Source: Sphingobacteriales bacterium 44-15 | GTDB lineage: Bacteria > Bacteroidota > Bacteroidia > Chitinophagales > Chitinophagaceae | Reading direction: 5' to 3' | Assembly (NCBI GenBank): GCA_001899685.1 | Contig: MKWG01000027.1 | Location: forward strand, 1 to 64,000 | DNA length: 64,000 nt | In this document: positions 54,757-64,000 of the stretch, in pieces | Position numbering within the stretch: the stretch's first letter is position 1 | Layout: every line of letters starts with the position of its first letter | The notes under the pieces: model-generated | Seen by the model: only the letters and a program-made list of their open reading frames with translations | The model's database searches: none | What the model was told of the DNA's origin: nothing | Position numbers and translations under genes: made by a program

Positions 54757-56739
54757 TTTATTGATCAGCTGATTCCTTATCAGCCTGTTATTATATTGCT
54801 GAATAAACGCTTTCAGATGCCGCTCCATACGCTTTACAATATCAGGTTCGGCATCAAGCAGGTTCTTTTCAAGAAGCCTGTCATTTTTATAATCAAACAA
54901 TGCTTTGCTTCTTGTTCCGTCAAAAAAAAGAAGATAATTATTTTCTATCCACCGGTAACCGCTATTGTAATACACGGAAAAATTAAGCCTTTGCGGGTCA
55001 AACACATTTTCGCCAAATGCAAAAAAAGGCTTTTTATAATGCAGGTACGACAGCACGCTGGGCATAATATCTATCTGCTGGATCACTCCTGAAGAATCAA
55101 CGCCCCGCAGGGTAGTATCACCGGGATGGTAGAGCAGGATAGGGATGGCAATATCCCCCCAGGCATTCTGGTATTCCGGATGATAGGCTACGGTGGAATG
55201 ATCAGCGGATATGATAAAAAGAGTGTGCCTGAACCAGTCGGTATGGCTTGCTTTTTCAAAAAACCTGCGTAATGCCATATCCGTATATCCGATACATTCC
55301 ATTACCGGGAGCGGCCCCTTTTTAAATTTGCCTGCATATTGCGAAGGCACTTTAAACGGGTGATGAGAGGATACCGAAAATATCGTGCTGAAAAAAGGCT
55401 GTTTGAATGTGCTTAGGGTATTGGCAAAATACTGGAAAAAAGGCTCATCCCAGATGCCCCATACACCATCAAAATCTTTATCATTATTGTATTCGTTCTT
55501 GCCATAATAATGCTGCACGCCCATAAGGTTGACCAGCGCGCTAAAGCCCATTGAGCCGTTAGGCGCTCCATGAAAGAAAGAAGTAGTATACCCCTCTTTA
55601 TCCAGCAGGTACGGAAGACTGTGCAGGCTGTCTGATGCATAAGGCGTAAGCACATAGGGATCCAACCCTCCGGGAATACCGGCAAGCACAGAAGGCAACG
55701 CGTCAATAGATTTTCTGCCGTTGGCAAAAGAATTCCAGAATACCTTGCTTACGGTCATTAATGAGTCAATGAACGGAGCATAGCCTTTGTATCTGCCGCC
55801 ATCCAGGTCTTTGTTATAACCGCCCACCATCTCCTTGCTGAAGCTCTCGAGCAGGATGATCACCACATTATCTTTCCTGAAAGCACTATCCCCGCCGCTA
55901 TTCCCACTATGCAGTGGAGAATAAATATGTTCTGCTTCTTCCTCAGTATAATAGGCTGCCTCTTTCAGCTGGTTTACATTCCAGGTTCTTACCAGGCAAA
56001 ACGGCGTATTCAGCACCAGGTACATCTCATCAGGTCGTGTCACATATTCCCCTGCATTGCTGATAGTAATGGGTCGTGTGCTGTGCTTAAAGTCGCCCCT
56101 GATGCCGCCTACTGCCATTACGGAAGTGATCACAAGAACTGTGACAGCTTTTACATAAAAGATCCAGGGCTTAGCCCCGGCACGATCGTAATATACCTTC
56201 ACTTTATTATACAACCATACCATCAATATAATAAGTCCTGCATAAATGAACACCACATACCAGTAGTCTGTTAAGAACAGCCTGAACAGCCTGCTCTTGT
56301 TGATCTCGTTGGAAAACTCATTAAATACGCTGTGTGTGATCCTTCGCAGCGTAAACCGGTAATAAATAAAATCAATACTGTTAAGCAGTAAGGCTATGCC
56401 GTTTGTAATAAAAAAAACATATTTTATTACACGCTGATAAGTTACAGACTCCCGGAAGCGAAAAGGTATCAGCATGAGAACAATGAACAATGCATTGAAG
56501 TAGAACATAGCAGCGATGTCAAATACCAAACCGCCCTTTAAAATATTGCGCCATTCATTCCCGTCTATACCCGGGAACATAGAACGGTTGAGAAGATAAA
56601 AAATAAAGCGGCATAACTGGAACAAAAACATGACCACGCAGAGGCGGTACAAAAACACGAGGTAATAATTGCTTTTTGCTTTTTTAAAGAGTGCCATTGC
56701 TTTATCGTTAAAATTATTGCCCGGCAGTACGCATTCCAT
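54748..56739 (-). CDS. LTA synthase-like sulfatase/phosphoglycerol transferase
   Basis: 663 aa. Five N-terminal membrane segments, then a sulfatase domain: VIILLESFSKEM (metal-binding E and the nucleophile Thr/Ser region), GRKSIDALPSVLAGIP, SADHSTVAYHPEY. Transfers phosphoglycerol or phosphoethanolamine to surface glycans. The ATG overlaps the rlmB stop as TAATG; Met15 (56697) is an alternative start. Confidence 0.88.
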   Translation of the reverse strand: MECVLPGNNFNDKAMALFKKAKSNYYLVFLYRLCVVMFLFQLCRFIFYLLNRSMFPGIDGNEWRNILKGGLVFDIAAMFYFNALFIVLMLIPFRFRESVTYQRVIKYVFFITNGIALLLNSIDFIYYRFTLRRITHSVFNEFSNEINKSRLFRLFLTDYWYVVFIYAGLIILMVWLYNKVKVYYDRAGAKPWIFYVKAVTVLVITSVMAVGGIRGDFKHSTRPITISNAGEYVTRPDEMYLVLNTPFCLVRTWNVNQLKEAAYYTEEEAEHIYSPLHSGNSGGDSAFRKDNVVIILLESFSKEMVGGYNKDLDGGRYKGYAPFIDSLMTVSKVFWNSFANGRKSIDALPSVLAGIPGGLDPYVLTPYASDSLHSLPYLLDKEGYTTSFFHGAPNGSMGFSALVNLMGVQHYYGKNEYNNDKDFDGVWGIWDEPFFQYFANTLSTFKQPFFSTIFSVSSHHPFKVPSQYAGKFKKGPLPVMECIGYTDMALRRFFEKASHTDWFRHTLFIISADHSTVAYHPEYQNAWGDIAIPILLYHPGDTTLRGVDSSGVIQQIDIMPSVLSYLHYKKPFFAFGENVFDPQRLNFSVYYNSGYRWIENNYLLFFDGTRSKALFDYKNDRLLEKNLLDAEPDIVKRMERHLKAFIQQYNNRLIRNQLINKGE

Positions 56740-57485
56740 TAGCCGTTAGCCGCTATTCTTTGCTTCATTGCTTCGTATAAAATAATACCGGCAGCAACGG
56801 AAACATTGAAGGAATCAAAATCCCCGGCGATCGGGATAGAGAAATGCCCGTCGGCAGCTTTGCTTAAAAAATGCTGTACCCCCTTTTCCTCATTGCCCAT
56901 AATGATACAGCAGGGTTCTTCAAAGCCGATGCTGAATACTTTTGCCGGAGCGTTCATTTCCGCGGTAAATACTTTTATGCCGTTCAGATGCAGCGTATCC
57001 ACCGCCTGTGCGAGGCTGTTCACTCTTGATATATATATCTGCTCCAGCGCGCCGGCAGAAGATTTCATCGTTTCCTCATTAAGTGCGCCCACTCCTTTAT
57101 CAGGAATAATTAATGCCTGTGCGCCGCAGCATACTGCGCTTCGTGCAATCGCACCGATATTGCGCACGTCAGTTACCCCGTCAAGCATTACAAATAAAGG
57201 ACTCTTCCCCTCTCCTGCCACATGATCAATCACCTGCTGCAGGTCAGTATATTGTACAAGCGCCGCTATTGCTACAACTCCCTGGTGATTAGCTCTTGTA
57301 AAGCTGTTCAGCTTTTCCGCCGGTACCATTTGCAGGGGTATATTATGCGCTCTTGCCAGTTGCCTGATGACCTGTACATTATCGCCGTTAATATTCTTAT
57401 ACATGAAGATCTTATCCACGCCCCTTCCGTTTTCGAGCGCTTCTATCAACGGCTGCCGGCCAATTATCAAAGAAGATTTTTTCAA
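56739..57485 (-). CDS. rlmB: 23S rRNA (guanosine-2'-O-)-methyltransferase
   Basis: 248 aa, SpoU/TrmH family. N-terminal L30e-like RNA-binding part (1-80), then the trefoil-knot SAM domain: NIGAIARSAVCCGAQ, IIMGNEEKGV and IPIAGDFDSFNVSVAAGI. Uses SAM to methylate 23S rRNA. Its neighbour metK lies 826 bp away. Confidence 0.9.
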   Translation of the reverse strand: MKKSSLIIGRQPLIEALENGRGVDKIFMYKNINGDNVQVIRQLARAHNIPLQMVPAEKLNSFTRANHQGVVAIAALVQYTDLQQVIDHVAGEGKSPLFVMLDGVTDVRNIGAIARSAVCCGAQALIIPDKGVGALNEETMKSSAGALEQIYISRVNSLAQAVDTLHLNGIKVFTAEMNAPAKVFSIGFEEPCCIIMGNEEKGVQHFLSKAADGHFSIPIAGDFDSFNVSVAAGIILYEAMKQRIAANG

Positions 57486-57496
57486 TGCGGCTGTTA

Positions 57497-58057
57497 TTAT
57501 ATTAATTTTTGTTCAAGCAGGTAATGCAGCTTCAGCACAGCGGCAACAGACATCGCGTCTTTTATTTCCCCTCTCATTACCATATCAAATGCTTTTTCAA
57601 AAGCAACTTTTCTCACAACAAGCGATTCTGTTTCTTCCGGTTGCGCCTCATGCTGCGACAAATCCCTTGCAAGATATACTATTGCAGCTTCATCCGTAAC
57701 TGAATTGGAAAGATGCATCTCCAGCAGCTTATCCCAACGCAAAGCCTTAAGCCCTGTTTCTTCAAGAAGCTCACGATGCGCTGCCTCCAGCAGCGTCTCA
57801 TGTTTTGCCCCACCGCCTTCGGGTATTTCCCAACTGTAAGTATCTGTGGGAAACCGGTATTGCCCGACTATCCATGTATTATTATCTTCATCCAGCGGAA
57901 TAACCCCTATCGCTGTATTCTTAAAAGATACTTTACCATATATTCCTTTTCCCCCGCCGGGGTTGATCACATCATATTCTGTAAGCTGTATCCAGGGATT
58001 GTCATAAATATCCCGCTGCGCTGTGATCTGCCAGGGATTTTGTTCTTCGTTCGGCAT
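57497..58057 (-). CDS. NUDIX hydrolase, ADP-ribose pyrophosphatase-like
   Basis: 186 aa. Nudix box GGAKHETLLEAAHRELLEET with the two Glu in REL-EET. N-terminal NPWQITAQRDIYDNPWI is common for ADP-sugar pyrophosphatases. Cleaves nucleoside diphosphate sugars; substrate not certain. Confidence 0.9.
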   Translation of the reverse strand: MPNEEQNPWQITAQRDIYDNPWIQLTEYDVINPGGGKGIYGKVSFKNTAIGVIPLDEDNNTWIVGQYRFPTDTYSWEIPEGGGAKHETLLEAAHRELLEETGLKALRWDKLLEMHLSNSVTDEAAIVYLARDLSQHEAQPEETESLVVRKVAFEKAFDMVMRGEIKDAMSVAAVLKLHYLLEQKLI

Positions 58058-58202
58058 ATTGCAAAAATAAAACCCGCAGGGTCAGATCCTGCGGGATATA
58101 ATTATATTTTATATAAAGCACCAGAACCAACCCAGTGTCATGTTAAACGTGAAACGGCAGACTTGCCTACCGGTTTACCTGCCGCAGGCATGGCAGGCAG
58201 AC

Positions 58203-58243
58203 GATAGATGTGAAATCCTCACATCTATCGTCTCACCTCTCAC
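58203..58243. repeat. Intergenic hairpin repeat
   Basis: CGATAGATGTGA/TCACATCTATCG, a perfect 12-bp stem, with the 25-bp stretch 58219-58243 identical to 36745-36769. The gap 58058-58311 holds no gene I can support. Confidence 0.8.
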
Positions 58244-58311
58244 AAAGAAATACGAAAAACTATTGTTAACACAGCACCAGTTTTGTCCATCCGGACAAAA
58301 AACAACCGCTG

Positions 58312-59565
58312 CTATTTAAGCCCGAAGGCTTTTTTTACTTCTTTTACTTTATCCAGCTTTTCCCAGGTAAAAAGCTCCACGTTCACTTTCTTTGTTTTTC
58401 CATCAGGAGAAGTAAAGGTCTTGGTCACCTTAACAGGCTTACGCCCCATGTGCCCGTAAGCAGCCGTTTCGCTATAAATAGGAGTCCTGAGCTTCAGGCG
58501 CTTTTCGATAAAATAAGGACGCATGTCAAACAGCCCCTCTACTATTTTCCCGATCTCTCCGTCTGTCAGATCCACCCTGGCTGTACCAAAAGTATTTACA
58601 TTGATGCTGGTAGGCTTAGCTACGCCGATAGCATACGATACCTGTACCAGTACTTCGCCTGCCACCCCGGCGGCCACAAGGTTTTTAGCAATATGCCTGG
58701 TGGCATAAGCTGCAGACCTGTCCACTTTAGAAGGATCTTTCCCGCTGAAGGCGCCGCCACCATGCGCTCCCTTTCCCCCGTAAGTATCCACGATGATCTT
58801 CCTGCCGGTAAGACCGGTATCGCCATGGGGACCGCCAATTACAAATTTCCCGGTTGGGTTAATATGATATTTGATATCCTTGTTAAAAAGCTTTGCGTAT
58901 TTTTTATATTTCGCTTTCACCCGGGGGATCAGGATATTGATGATATCATTTTTAATTTTCTCCAGCATCCTGGCTTCCGTGTCAAAATCATCATGCTGGG
59001 TAGATACCACGATAGCATCTATCCTCACCGGCCTGTTATTATCATCATATTCCAGTGTTACCTGGCTTTTGGCGTCGGGACGGAGATATTTGATCTGCTT
59101 ACCTTCTCTTCTGAGTGCAGAAAGCTCTATCAGTATCTTGTGAGCAAGATCAAGCGACAGCGGCATATAATCATCTGTTTCATCAGTAGCATAACCAAAC
59201 ATCATACCCTGGTCGCCGGCGCCCTGGTCTTCTTTCTTCTTCCGGTCTACCCCCTGGTTGATATCCGCCGACTGCTCATGAATGGCGGACAGTACCCCAC
59301 AGGAATGCGCTTCAAACATGTATTCGCTTTTAGTATACCCTATTTTACGGATCACGCCACGTGCAATCTCCTGCACATCAAGATATGCTCTTGATTTTAC
59401 TTCACCGGCCAGCACTACCTGCCCTGTTGTAACGAGCGTTTCACATGCTACTTTGCTGTTGGGATCAAAGGCAAGAAAGTTGTCAATAATTGCGTCGGAG
59501 ATCTGATCGGCTACTTTGTCAGGATGCCCTTCAGATACACTTTCTGAGGTAAATAAATAAGGCAT
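58312..59565 (-). CDS. metK: S-adenosylmethionine synthetase
   Basis: 417 aa. Motifs [12 protein letters not shown] near the start, [30 protein letters not shown] and the C-terminal TAAYGHMGR. Makes SAM from methionine and ATP. No SAM-riboswitch fold is apparent in the 85 bp to the upstream gene. Slightly longer than E. coli MetK (384) as in other Bacteroidetes. Confidence 0.97.
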   Translation of the reverse strand: MPYLFTSESVSEGHPDKVADQISDAIIDNFLAFDPNSKVACETLVTTGQVVLAGEVKSRAYLDVQEIARGVIRKIGYTKSEYMFEAHSCGVLSAIHEQSADINQGVDRKKKEDQGAGDQGMMFGYATDETDDYMPLSLDLAHKILIELSALRREGKQIKYLRPDAKSQVTLEYDDNNRPVRIDAIVVSTQHDDFDTEARMLEKIKNDIINILIPRVKAKYKKYAKLFNKDIKYHINPTGKFVIGGPHGDTGLTGRKIIVDTYGGKGAHGGGAFSGKDPSKVDRSAAYATRHIAKNLVAAGVAGEVLVQVSYAIGVAKPTSINVNTFGTARVDLTDGEIGKIVEGLFDMRPYFIEKRLKLRTPIYSETAAYGHMGRKPVKVTKTFTSPDGKTKKVNVELFTWEKLDKVKEVKKAFGLK

Positions 59566-59650
59566 AACTAAAAAAAGATTTAATGAGTTGTATGCTGAAG
59601 AAAACCCGTAAGCCTCCTTCAGAAATCGCGCAAAGATAAGCGGAGTATTC

Positions 59651-61114
59651 TTAAATTTTGGAATAAATTATCCTCAATACCATCGGCTTTTCAGGATGGC
59701 TTCCCCCTCCTACCACAACTCTTCCTTTTGCAATTTTGCTGTTGATGCTAAAACCGGATGCAATTCCCGAAACCGGCAACCCGGATTCTTTAGGGTAGGA
59801 ATAGTTTGCAATGGCTATTTTGGGAGCATATAAACGGAAAGAATAGTTTTTATTTTGATGGGTGACCAGGCTTTGCACATAGCGTGTTACATTCACAAAA
59901 AACCTGTTGTCTTTAAGATAGCCGCCAAAAGTCTGGTAATCGTAAGTGTAATTAGTAAAAGAATATACAAAATCATCTTTAATGGTCATGAACCTGTTAT
60001 TAGCGCTGTCCGACAGATCCGCAAACAGCAGGTCAGGAGCAGTATAAATATCATTGCCGGGCAGATCCAGCGGCCGGAAGCTGATCTCGGCACGGTGAAT
60101 GAGCCGGTTATCCAAACCGCTTAACCCGGGAACTCTCAATAAGGCGTAAGAGCCCGGCGCTGACTGTATATATACCTTGTCAGCATCTATGATACCCGTG
60201 CTTTGCGAGAGTGCAGCATAACCATAAGCCGGATCGCGTTTTATGATATTAGCATTATAGGCCTCATACGATGAGGTGGCATACAATGTAAAATCAGTAG
60301 ATACCGTATCCACAGAACCATTTTTCTTCACCCGGAAATAAAAGGTAAGCCTGGTGTTTTCACTGCTCAGGTTAAAATATGCCAACGCGTCTTTAAGCGA
60401 TGAACCGCCCTCATCTACTTTCAGCGCCAGTCCGTTAAATACTTTCTGGAAGGCAGAATCCCTGTTGGACAGCACATATACCGAGTTGGTATCATAAGCC
60501 GCAAAACGCAGTCCTACAGCAGGATCGAGCGGTATGCGCATCTGGTTTTCAATAACTGTGGTATCAGTTTTTACAATGATCGTTTTGGGGTCATTGAGCG
60601 TAGTGAAATTAACCATGGCACTGCCCAGTTCGCCGGGCAGGGTATTAAATCCCGGATGCCTCACCATGTACCCGATGCTGTCTTTGAAAGCGGCGTCACT
60701 TATCTCATATACATTTATCTTCTGAACCGCATTGCTGTCGCCATATATACCTGTATATGCCAGGCTCAATATTACAGAATCCATCCCCACAATACTGTCT
60801 ATGGAAGTAAACGGGTTACGGCCGCCTGCCGCAGGAACAACAGAGAGATATATTTGCCCTTCCGTTTTGCCAAATTCGGGATCATCGGCTATCATGCCCA
60901 GGGCATGAGGCTGCCCGTAATTCACAATAGAAGAATCATTATACAGGTAATTATCCGCATATACACGAAGGACAGTGTCAAATGTGTATACATTATCCAC
61001 CACGGGTAAAATATCTGTTCCGATATCAGTAGGATTGATTTTGGTGCAGTAAGTATTTGCAGAAAGAATCAGCATTCCGAGCCCTGTTGCAAAGAGCAGC
61101 GATTTCAATTTCAC
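59651..61114 (-). CDS. DUF4270 family lipoprotein
   Basis: 487 aa. Lipoprotein signal with Cys at about 23 (ANTYCTK). DUF4270 signature [21 protein letters not shown] at the start of the mature protein and beta-rich rest. Bacteroidetes surface or periplasmic protein of unknown function, commonly located next to panC. Leftward, between metK and the glycogen-synthase-like gene. Confidence 0.87.
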   Translation of the reverse strand: MKLKSLLFATGLGMLILSANTYCTKINPTDIGTDILPVVDNVYTFDTVLRVYADNYLYNDSSIVNYGQPHALGMIADDPEFGKTEGQIYLSVVPAAGGRNPFTSIDSIVGMDSVILSLAYTGIYGDSNAVQKINVYEISDAAFKDSIGYMVRHPGFNTLPGELGSAMVNFTTLNDPKTIIVKTDTTVIENQMRIPLDPAVGLRFAAYDTNSVYVLSNRDSAFQKVFNGLALKVDEGGSSLKDALAYFNLSSENTRLTFYFRVKKNGSVDTVSTDFTLYATSSYEAYNANIIKRDPAYGYAALSQSTGIIDADKVYIQSAPGSYALLRVPGLSGLDNRLIHRAEISFRPLDLPGNDIYTAPDLLFADLSDSANNRFMTIKDDFVYSFTNYTYDYQTFGGYLKDNRFFVNVTRYVQSLVTHQNKNYSFRLYAPKIAIANYSYPKESGLPVSGIASGFSINSKIAKGRVVVGGGSHPEKPMVLRIIYSKI

Positions 61115-61223
61115 CGTAATTGATTTAATAGAGGGTTATTATAAAGTAGCTGTTTCGTCCATTCTGCCGGCAGCAACGACACGTTAGACCATATTCTTTC
61201 CATGCCTGTGCTACAGCGATCAG

Positions 61224-62039
61224 TTACTTCTGCGCAAGATCGTTATACAATTGTAAATAGTCTGTTAAATCTGAGTCTTCTTTATAAGGTAATACTTTTT
61301 TGCCTTTCACTTTTGAAAATTCTTCAGTAAGCTTCTTTTCTACTTTTGCTGCGCCGAAAGTAATAGCATCGGCATAGGTGGCGCCGCCCCTGAACATGGC
61401 GGTATTATTATTTTCTTTAAAAGGCTCAAGCTCTTTTTCCTTTATAGAAACATGTATCGCCGCTTTCTTTACAAAGTCGGCTCCTATCTTGTCTTTAAAA
61501 GTGTTCTGACCTATGGTAAAGATCGTTTTACTGTTGCCAAATACCGGTTCTTTTTTATAAGCCGTTTTTAAATACATGGGGATCAGCCCGGTCATCCAGC
61601 CGCTGCAATGAATGATATCGGGCGGCCATCCGAACTTTTTTACAGTCTCCAGTGCACCCTTGCAATAAAATATAGTGCGCAGCCAGTTGTCTTCAAACCA
61701 TTCATCATTCTCATCGGTAAACACAAATTTTCTTTTAAAAAGATCTTCATTTTCGAGGAAATAGATCTGGAGCCTTGCGTTAGGAAGAGAAGCAACTTTG
61801 ATCTGGAGAGGGAAATCCTCATTGTCAACCGTAACATTGATACCTGATAACCGCACTACTTCATGCAGCCGGTGCCTTCTTTCATTGATTACTCCAAAAC
61901 GGGGCATGATACAGCGAACCTCAAAGTTATTGTCATTCGATTTAATTGCCAGCCTGTTCACTATTTCCGAAAACTCAGTTAGTTCCAGGTAAGGCGACAT
62001 TTCATTGGCAATAAATAGAATTCGTTTCTTTGTAGACAT
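61224..62039 (-). CDS. Short glycogen/starch synthase-like protein
   Basis: 271 aa, matching only the N-terminal (GT5 catalytic) half of ADP-glucose-type glycogen synthases (477 aa in E. coli). The Lys-containing KxGGL motif is replaced by ELTEFSEIVNRL, so the acceptor-binding lysine is missing. GLIPMYLKTAYKKEP and FTIGQNTFKDKIGA are recognisable. This is a known Bacteroidetes gene type, probably not a normal glycogen synthase. Confidence 0.8.
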   Translation of the reverse strand: MSTKKRILFIANEMSPYLELTEFSEIVNRLAIKSNDNNFEVRCIMPRFGVINERRHRLHEVVRLSGINVTVDNEDFPLQIKVASLPNARLQIYFLENEDLFKRKFVFTDENDEWFEDNWLRTIFYCKGALETVKKFGWPPDIIHCSGWMTGLIPMYLKTAYKKEPVFGNSKTIFTIGQNTFKDKIGADFVKKAAIHVSIKEKELEPFKENNNTAMFRGGATYADAITFGAAKVEKKLTEEFSKVKGKKVLPYKEDSDLTDYLQLYNDLAQK

Positions 62040-62112
62040 TTTCCGCTTTTTGTTAAGTTAATATGAAGGAAATGTATAAGGTGCGCAAAGGTACACTTTT
62101 TTTACCGAACCT

Positions 62113-62144
62113 TAGCCCTATGCTGCCTGTAAATACTACTTTTG
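62113..62144 (+). promoter_or_regulatory. Promoter of panC
   Basis: A -7 element TACTTTTG (62137-62144, TAnnTTTG) with TTAG at 62112-62115 as weak -33, spacer about 21. Transcription would begin near 62150, just before the panC ATG at 62153, giving an almost leaderless mRNA. It supports that ATG over the one at 62063. Confidence 0.6.
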
Positions 62145-62152
62145 CATCCTTT

Positions 62153-63022
62153 ATGGTTATCGTAAGGTCATCAGAAGCGTTGCAAACGCTTATCAAAAAG
62201 CTGCGGAGAGACGGCAAAACTATTGGATTTGTCCCTACTATGGGAGCGCTTCACCCAGGGCATCTCTCATTGGTGAAAAATGCTCAGAAACAAAATGATA
62301 TCGTCGTAGTCAGCATTTTTGTCAACCCGACTCAATTTAATGATCCTAAAGATTTTAAGCTTTATCCCCGCACAACAGAGCAGGATATTTACCTGCTGGA
62401 AAAAGCCGGCTGCAATACCCTGTTCCTTCCTCCAACAGATGATATATACCCCGTGGGAACAGCACAGTTACCTCACTATGAGTTGGGATATCTCGAGACC
62501 ATTCTTGAAGGCAAATACCGTCCCGGTCATTTCCAGGGAGTATGCCAGGTAGTGGACAGGTTAATGACCCTGGTCACCCCGGATCGCCTCTATCTTGGTC
62601 AGAAAGACTACCAGCAGTGCATGGTGCTGAAAAAGCTGTTATCGCTGACAGGCTCTTCAGCACAAATTGAGATATGTCCCACGCTGAGAGAAGCAGACGG
62701 TCTGGCTATGAGCAGCCGTAATGTACGGCTGGACAGCAGGGAAAGAAGCTTGGCCACAGGTATATTCAGGGCGCTCACATTTATCAGCAGTGAATTGCAA
62801 CCCGGATCCCTTGCGGCCATTAAAGAAGGAGCGCTTCAGTTGCTCAGCGAGTCTCACTTTCGACCTGATTATATTGAGATAGCAGATGCCGGTACGCTTC
62901 AATTGCAGGCGGCATGGGACGGGAAGAAGAAAATTGTTGCCCTGATAGCCGCTTTTATGGGAGAAGTGCGTTTAATTGATAATATGATTTTACCTCTTAA
63001 TTTTGCAAACTATGCAAATTGA
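62153..63022 (+). CDS. panC: Pantoate-beta-alanine ligase
   Basis: 289 aa from the ATG at 62153 ([10 protein letters not shown]). Motifs [17 protein letters not shown] and the later [16 protein letters not shown] and pantoate binding HxGH-type signature HPGH. Joins pantoate and beta-alanine to pantothenate. Overlaps panD by 11 bp. Confidence 0.95.
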   Translation: MVIVRSSEALQTLIKKLRRDGKTIGFVPTMGALHPGHLSLVKNAQKQNDIVVVSIFVNPTQFNDPKDFKLYPRTTEQDIYLLEKAGCNTLFLPPTDDIYPVGTAQLPHYELGYLETILEGKYRPGHFQGVCQVVDRLMTLVTPDRLYLGQKDYQQCMVLKKLLSLTGSSAQIEICPTLREADGLAMSSRNVRLDSRERSLATGIFRALTFISSELQPGSLAAIKEGALQLLSESHFRPDYIEIADAGTLQLQAAWDGKKKIVALIAAFMGEVRLIDNMILPLNFANYAN

Positions 63023-63356
63023 AATATTGAAGTCCAAGATACACAGAGCTGCCATCACAGAGGCTAACCTGAACTATGTAGGGAGCCTTACACTCGATGA
63101 AGGCCTGATGGAAGCCGCCAATTTAATTGAAAATGAAAAGATCCAGATCGTAAATGTCAACAACGGATCCCGGATAGAAACCTATCTTATTAAAGGCAAA
63201 AAAGGATCCGGGGTATGCTGTCTTAACGGGCCGGCTGCAAGGCATGGCGCTGTAGGCGATATCATTATTATTATATCGTATGCTACTATGGATTTTGAAG
63301 CGGCCAAAACCTTTAAGCCGCAAATCGTTTTTCCCAAAGAAGGCAACCTGTTGTGA
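63012..63356 (+). CDS. panD: Aspartate 1-decarboxylase
   Basis: 114 aa from the ATG at 63012. Makes beta-alanine from aspartate with a pyruvoyl group formed by cleavage of G24-S25 in [10 protein letters not shown], exactly at the E. coli positions. Second gene of a pantothenate operon with panC. Confidence 0.95.
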   Translation: MQIEILKSKIHRAAITEANLNYVGSLTLDEGLMEAANLIENEKIQIVNVNNGSRIETYLIKGKKGSGVCCLNGPAARHGAVGDIIIIISYATMDFEAAKTFKPQIVFPKEGNLL

Positions 63357-63448
63357 GAAGTGAGAGGCGGCATCTGACGTTTGTCGTTTCACGTTTATCG
63401 TTTGACATTTGTCGCTTCACCATTCACTATTGCCCATTCACTCTATAT
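63357..63448. repeat. Intergenic degenerate repeat
   Basis: Dense GTGAGA, GTTTCAC, GTTTGAC-type short repeats between panD and the next gene, of the same family as the gaps at 36726, 48222 and 58203. No gene here. Confidence 0.5.
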
Positions 63449-64000
63449 ATGAGGAAAAAAATACTTAACGCCCTCCAGTATGCTTTCTTTTTAGGGCTTG
63501 GATTTTTCTTACTCTGGCTGAGCGCCGGGAATCTGTCTGAAGAGAACAAACGATTCTTAAAGCTTTCTTTGCAAAATGCCGAATACGTGGCAGTAGCGCT
63601 TCCTATGCTCATATTGCTGCTCAGTCACTACATCCGGGCGCTTCGCTGGAGGGTTTTGATAAAACCGCTTGGCTATGCCCCGCGTACCATCAACACCTTC
63701 TTTGCCACCATGCTGGGATATTTTTTTAACCTTATGGTACCGCGGCTGGGCGAAGTAATGAAATGCACCATTTTGGCAAAGCATGAAAAGATCCCGGCCG
63801 ACAAGCTGATCGGCACCATGGTGACCGAACGTGCCTGCGATTTCATTTGCCTTGTGCTTGTTTTCTTCATCACCATATTTATCCAGTTTGAACGGATCCA
63901 CTCCTATGCTTCAGGCTGGATACATACTTTATTTTATGACAACGGTGGCTTTAAGATCACCAGGCTCTCCATTATACTTGGCGCCCTGATCTTTATTGCC
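63449..64000 (+). CDS. Flippase-like (LPG synthase TM domain) membrane protein, partial
   Basis: First 184 aa visible; the gene runs past the window end. ATG at 63449. Several membrane segments and LSHYIRALRWRVLIKPLGY, then LMVPRLGEVMKCTILAKHE and IGTMVTERACDF, the conserved RxxRW and GE-x-RE-like segments of LPG-synthase TM proteins. Likely phospholipid or glycolipid transport. Confidence 0.85.
   Translation, partial: MRKKILNALQYAFFLGLGFFLLWLSAGNLSEENKRFLKLSLQNAEYVAVALPMLILLLSHYIRALRWRVLIKPLGYAPRTINTFFATMLGYFFNLMVPRLGEVMKCTILAKHEKIPADKLIGTMVTERACDFICLVLVFFITIFIQFERIHSYASGWIHTLFYDNGGFKITRLSIILGALIFIA

Noticed and set aside
58450-59394. 314-aa plus-strand ORF opposite metK
   Set aside because: metK is certain in the opposite strand; this frame has no family features.
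59566-59650. SAM riboswitch before metK
   Set aside because: Too short and no matching stem pattern; nothing there beyond AT-rich leader.

Overview
The window looks like Bacteroidetes DNA, most likely from the Chitinophagaceae. The evidence is the -33 TTTG / -7 TAnnTTTG promoters, the lack of strong Shine-Dalgarno sites, the DUF4270 gene next to panC-panD, the OstA/LptD-like envelope cluster and the lipoprotein signals. It has two parts: an integrated tailed prophage (about 17-35073) and an ordinary chromosomal stretch (35105-64000).

Prophage. A 44-bp direct repeat (17-60 and 35030-35073) contains the 3' half of a tRNA-Arg(TCT) whose intact copy is at 35031-35104. The left end carries a tyrosine integrase. 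A second, 26-bp direct repeat inside each end (228-253, 34964-34989) looks like integrase arm sites, and one copy overlaps the integrase start codon. Next come cargo genes, including a TIR-like protein overlapping a membrane coiled-coil protein (2794-4312), a candidate defence pair. From 21571 leftward to 4359 runs a late operon in an unusual order: terL, tail chaperone with a -1 frame extension, tail proteins, tape measure, prohead protease, scaffold, capsid, tube-like protein, portal, connectors, fibre. A tape measure without a sheath gene suggests a siphovirus. Region 21828-26429 is a second accessory block with membrane proteins, two GIY-YIG nucleases, an HNH nuclease and a DUF4145-like gene flanked by imperfect direct repeats.

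Control region. A 554-bp gap (26430-26983) holds five operator-like palindromes spaced by near-integral helical turns, and it is followed by a consensus promoter reading rightward into winged-helix and HTH genes. Two further leftward genes, a hypothetical gene and terS, lie at 29899-30955, far from terL. Downstream of terS are a candidate four-way-junction RNA, a terminator hairpin and a Mom-like DNA-modification gene that is frameshifted at a ten-base poly-G tract, so it may be phase-variable. A rightward early operon starts at about 31113, passes a hairpin with a 13-codon leader ORF, and encodes a NUMOD4-HNH nuclease, a sigma-like protein and several small proteins, ending with a PKD-like lipoprotein. 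I recognise no lysis or replication genes with confidence.

Chromosome. ung and plsC are followed by an envelope cluster (LptD-like barrel, amidase, MlaD-like, OstA-like). Then come a leftward surface-polysaccharide group (GT4, flippase, tpiA, GlmU-like), a FAD oxidoreductase with a GT87 enzyme and an M1 peptidase, a peptide-binding lipoprotein, and an LTA-synthase-like enzyme with rlmB and a NUDIX hydrolase. metK, a DUF4270 lipoprotein and a short glycogen-synthase-like protein follow, divergent from panC-panD and a partial flippase-like membrane protein. Several intergenic gaps share a degenerate GTGAGA/TCTCAC repeat.
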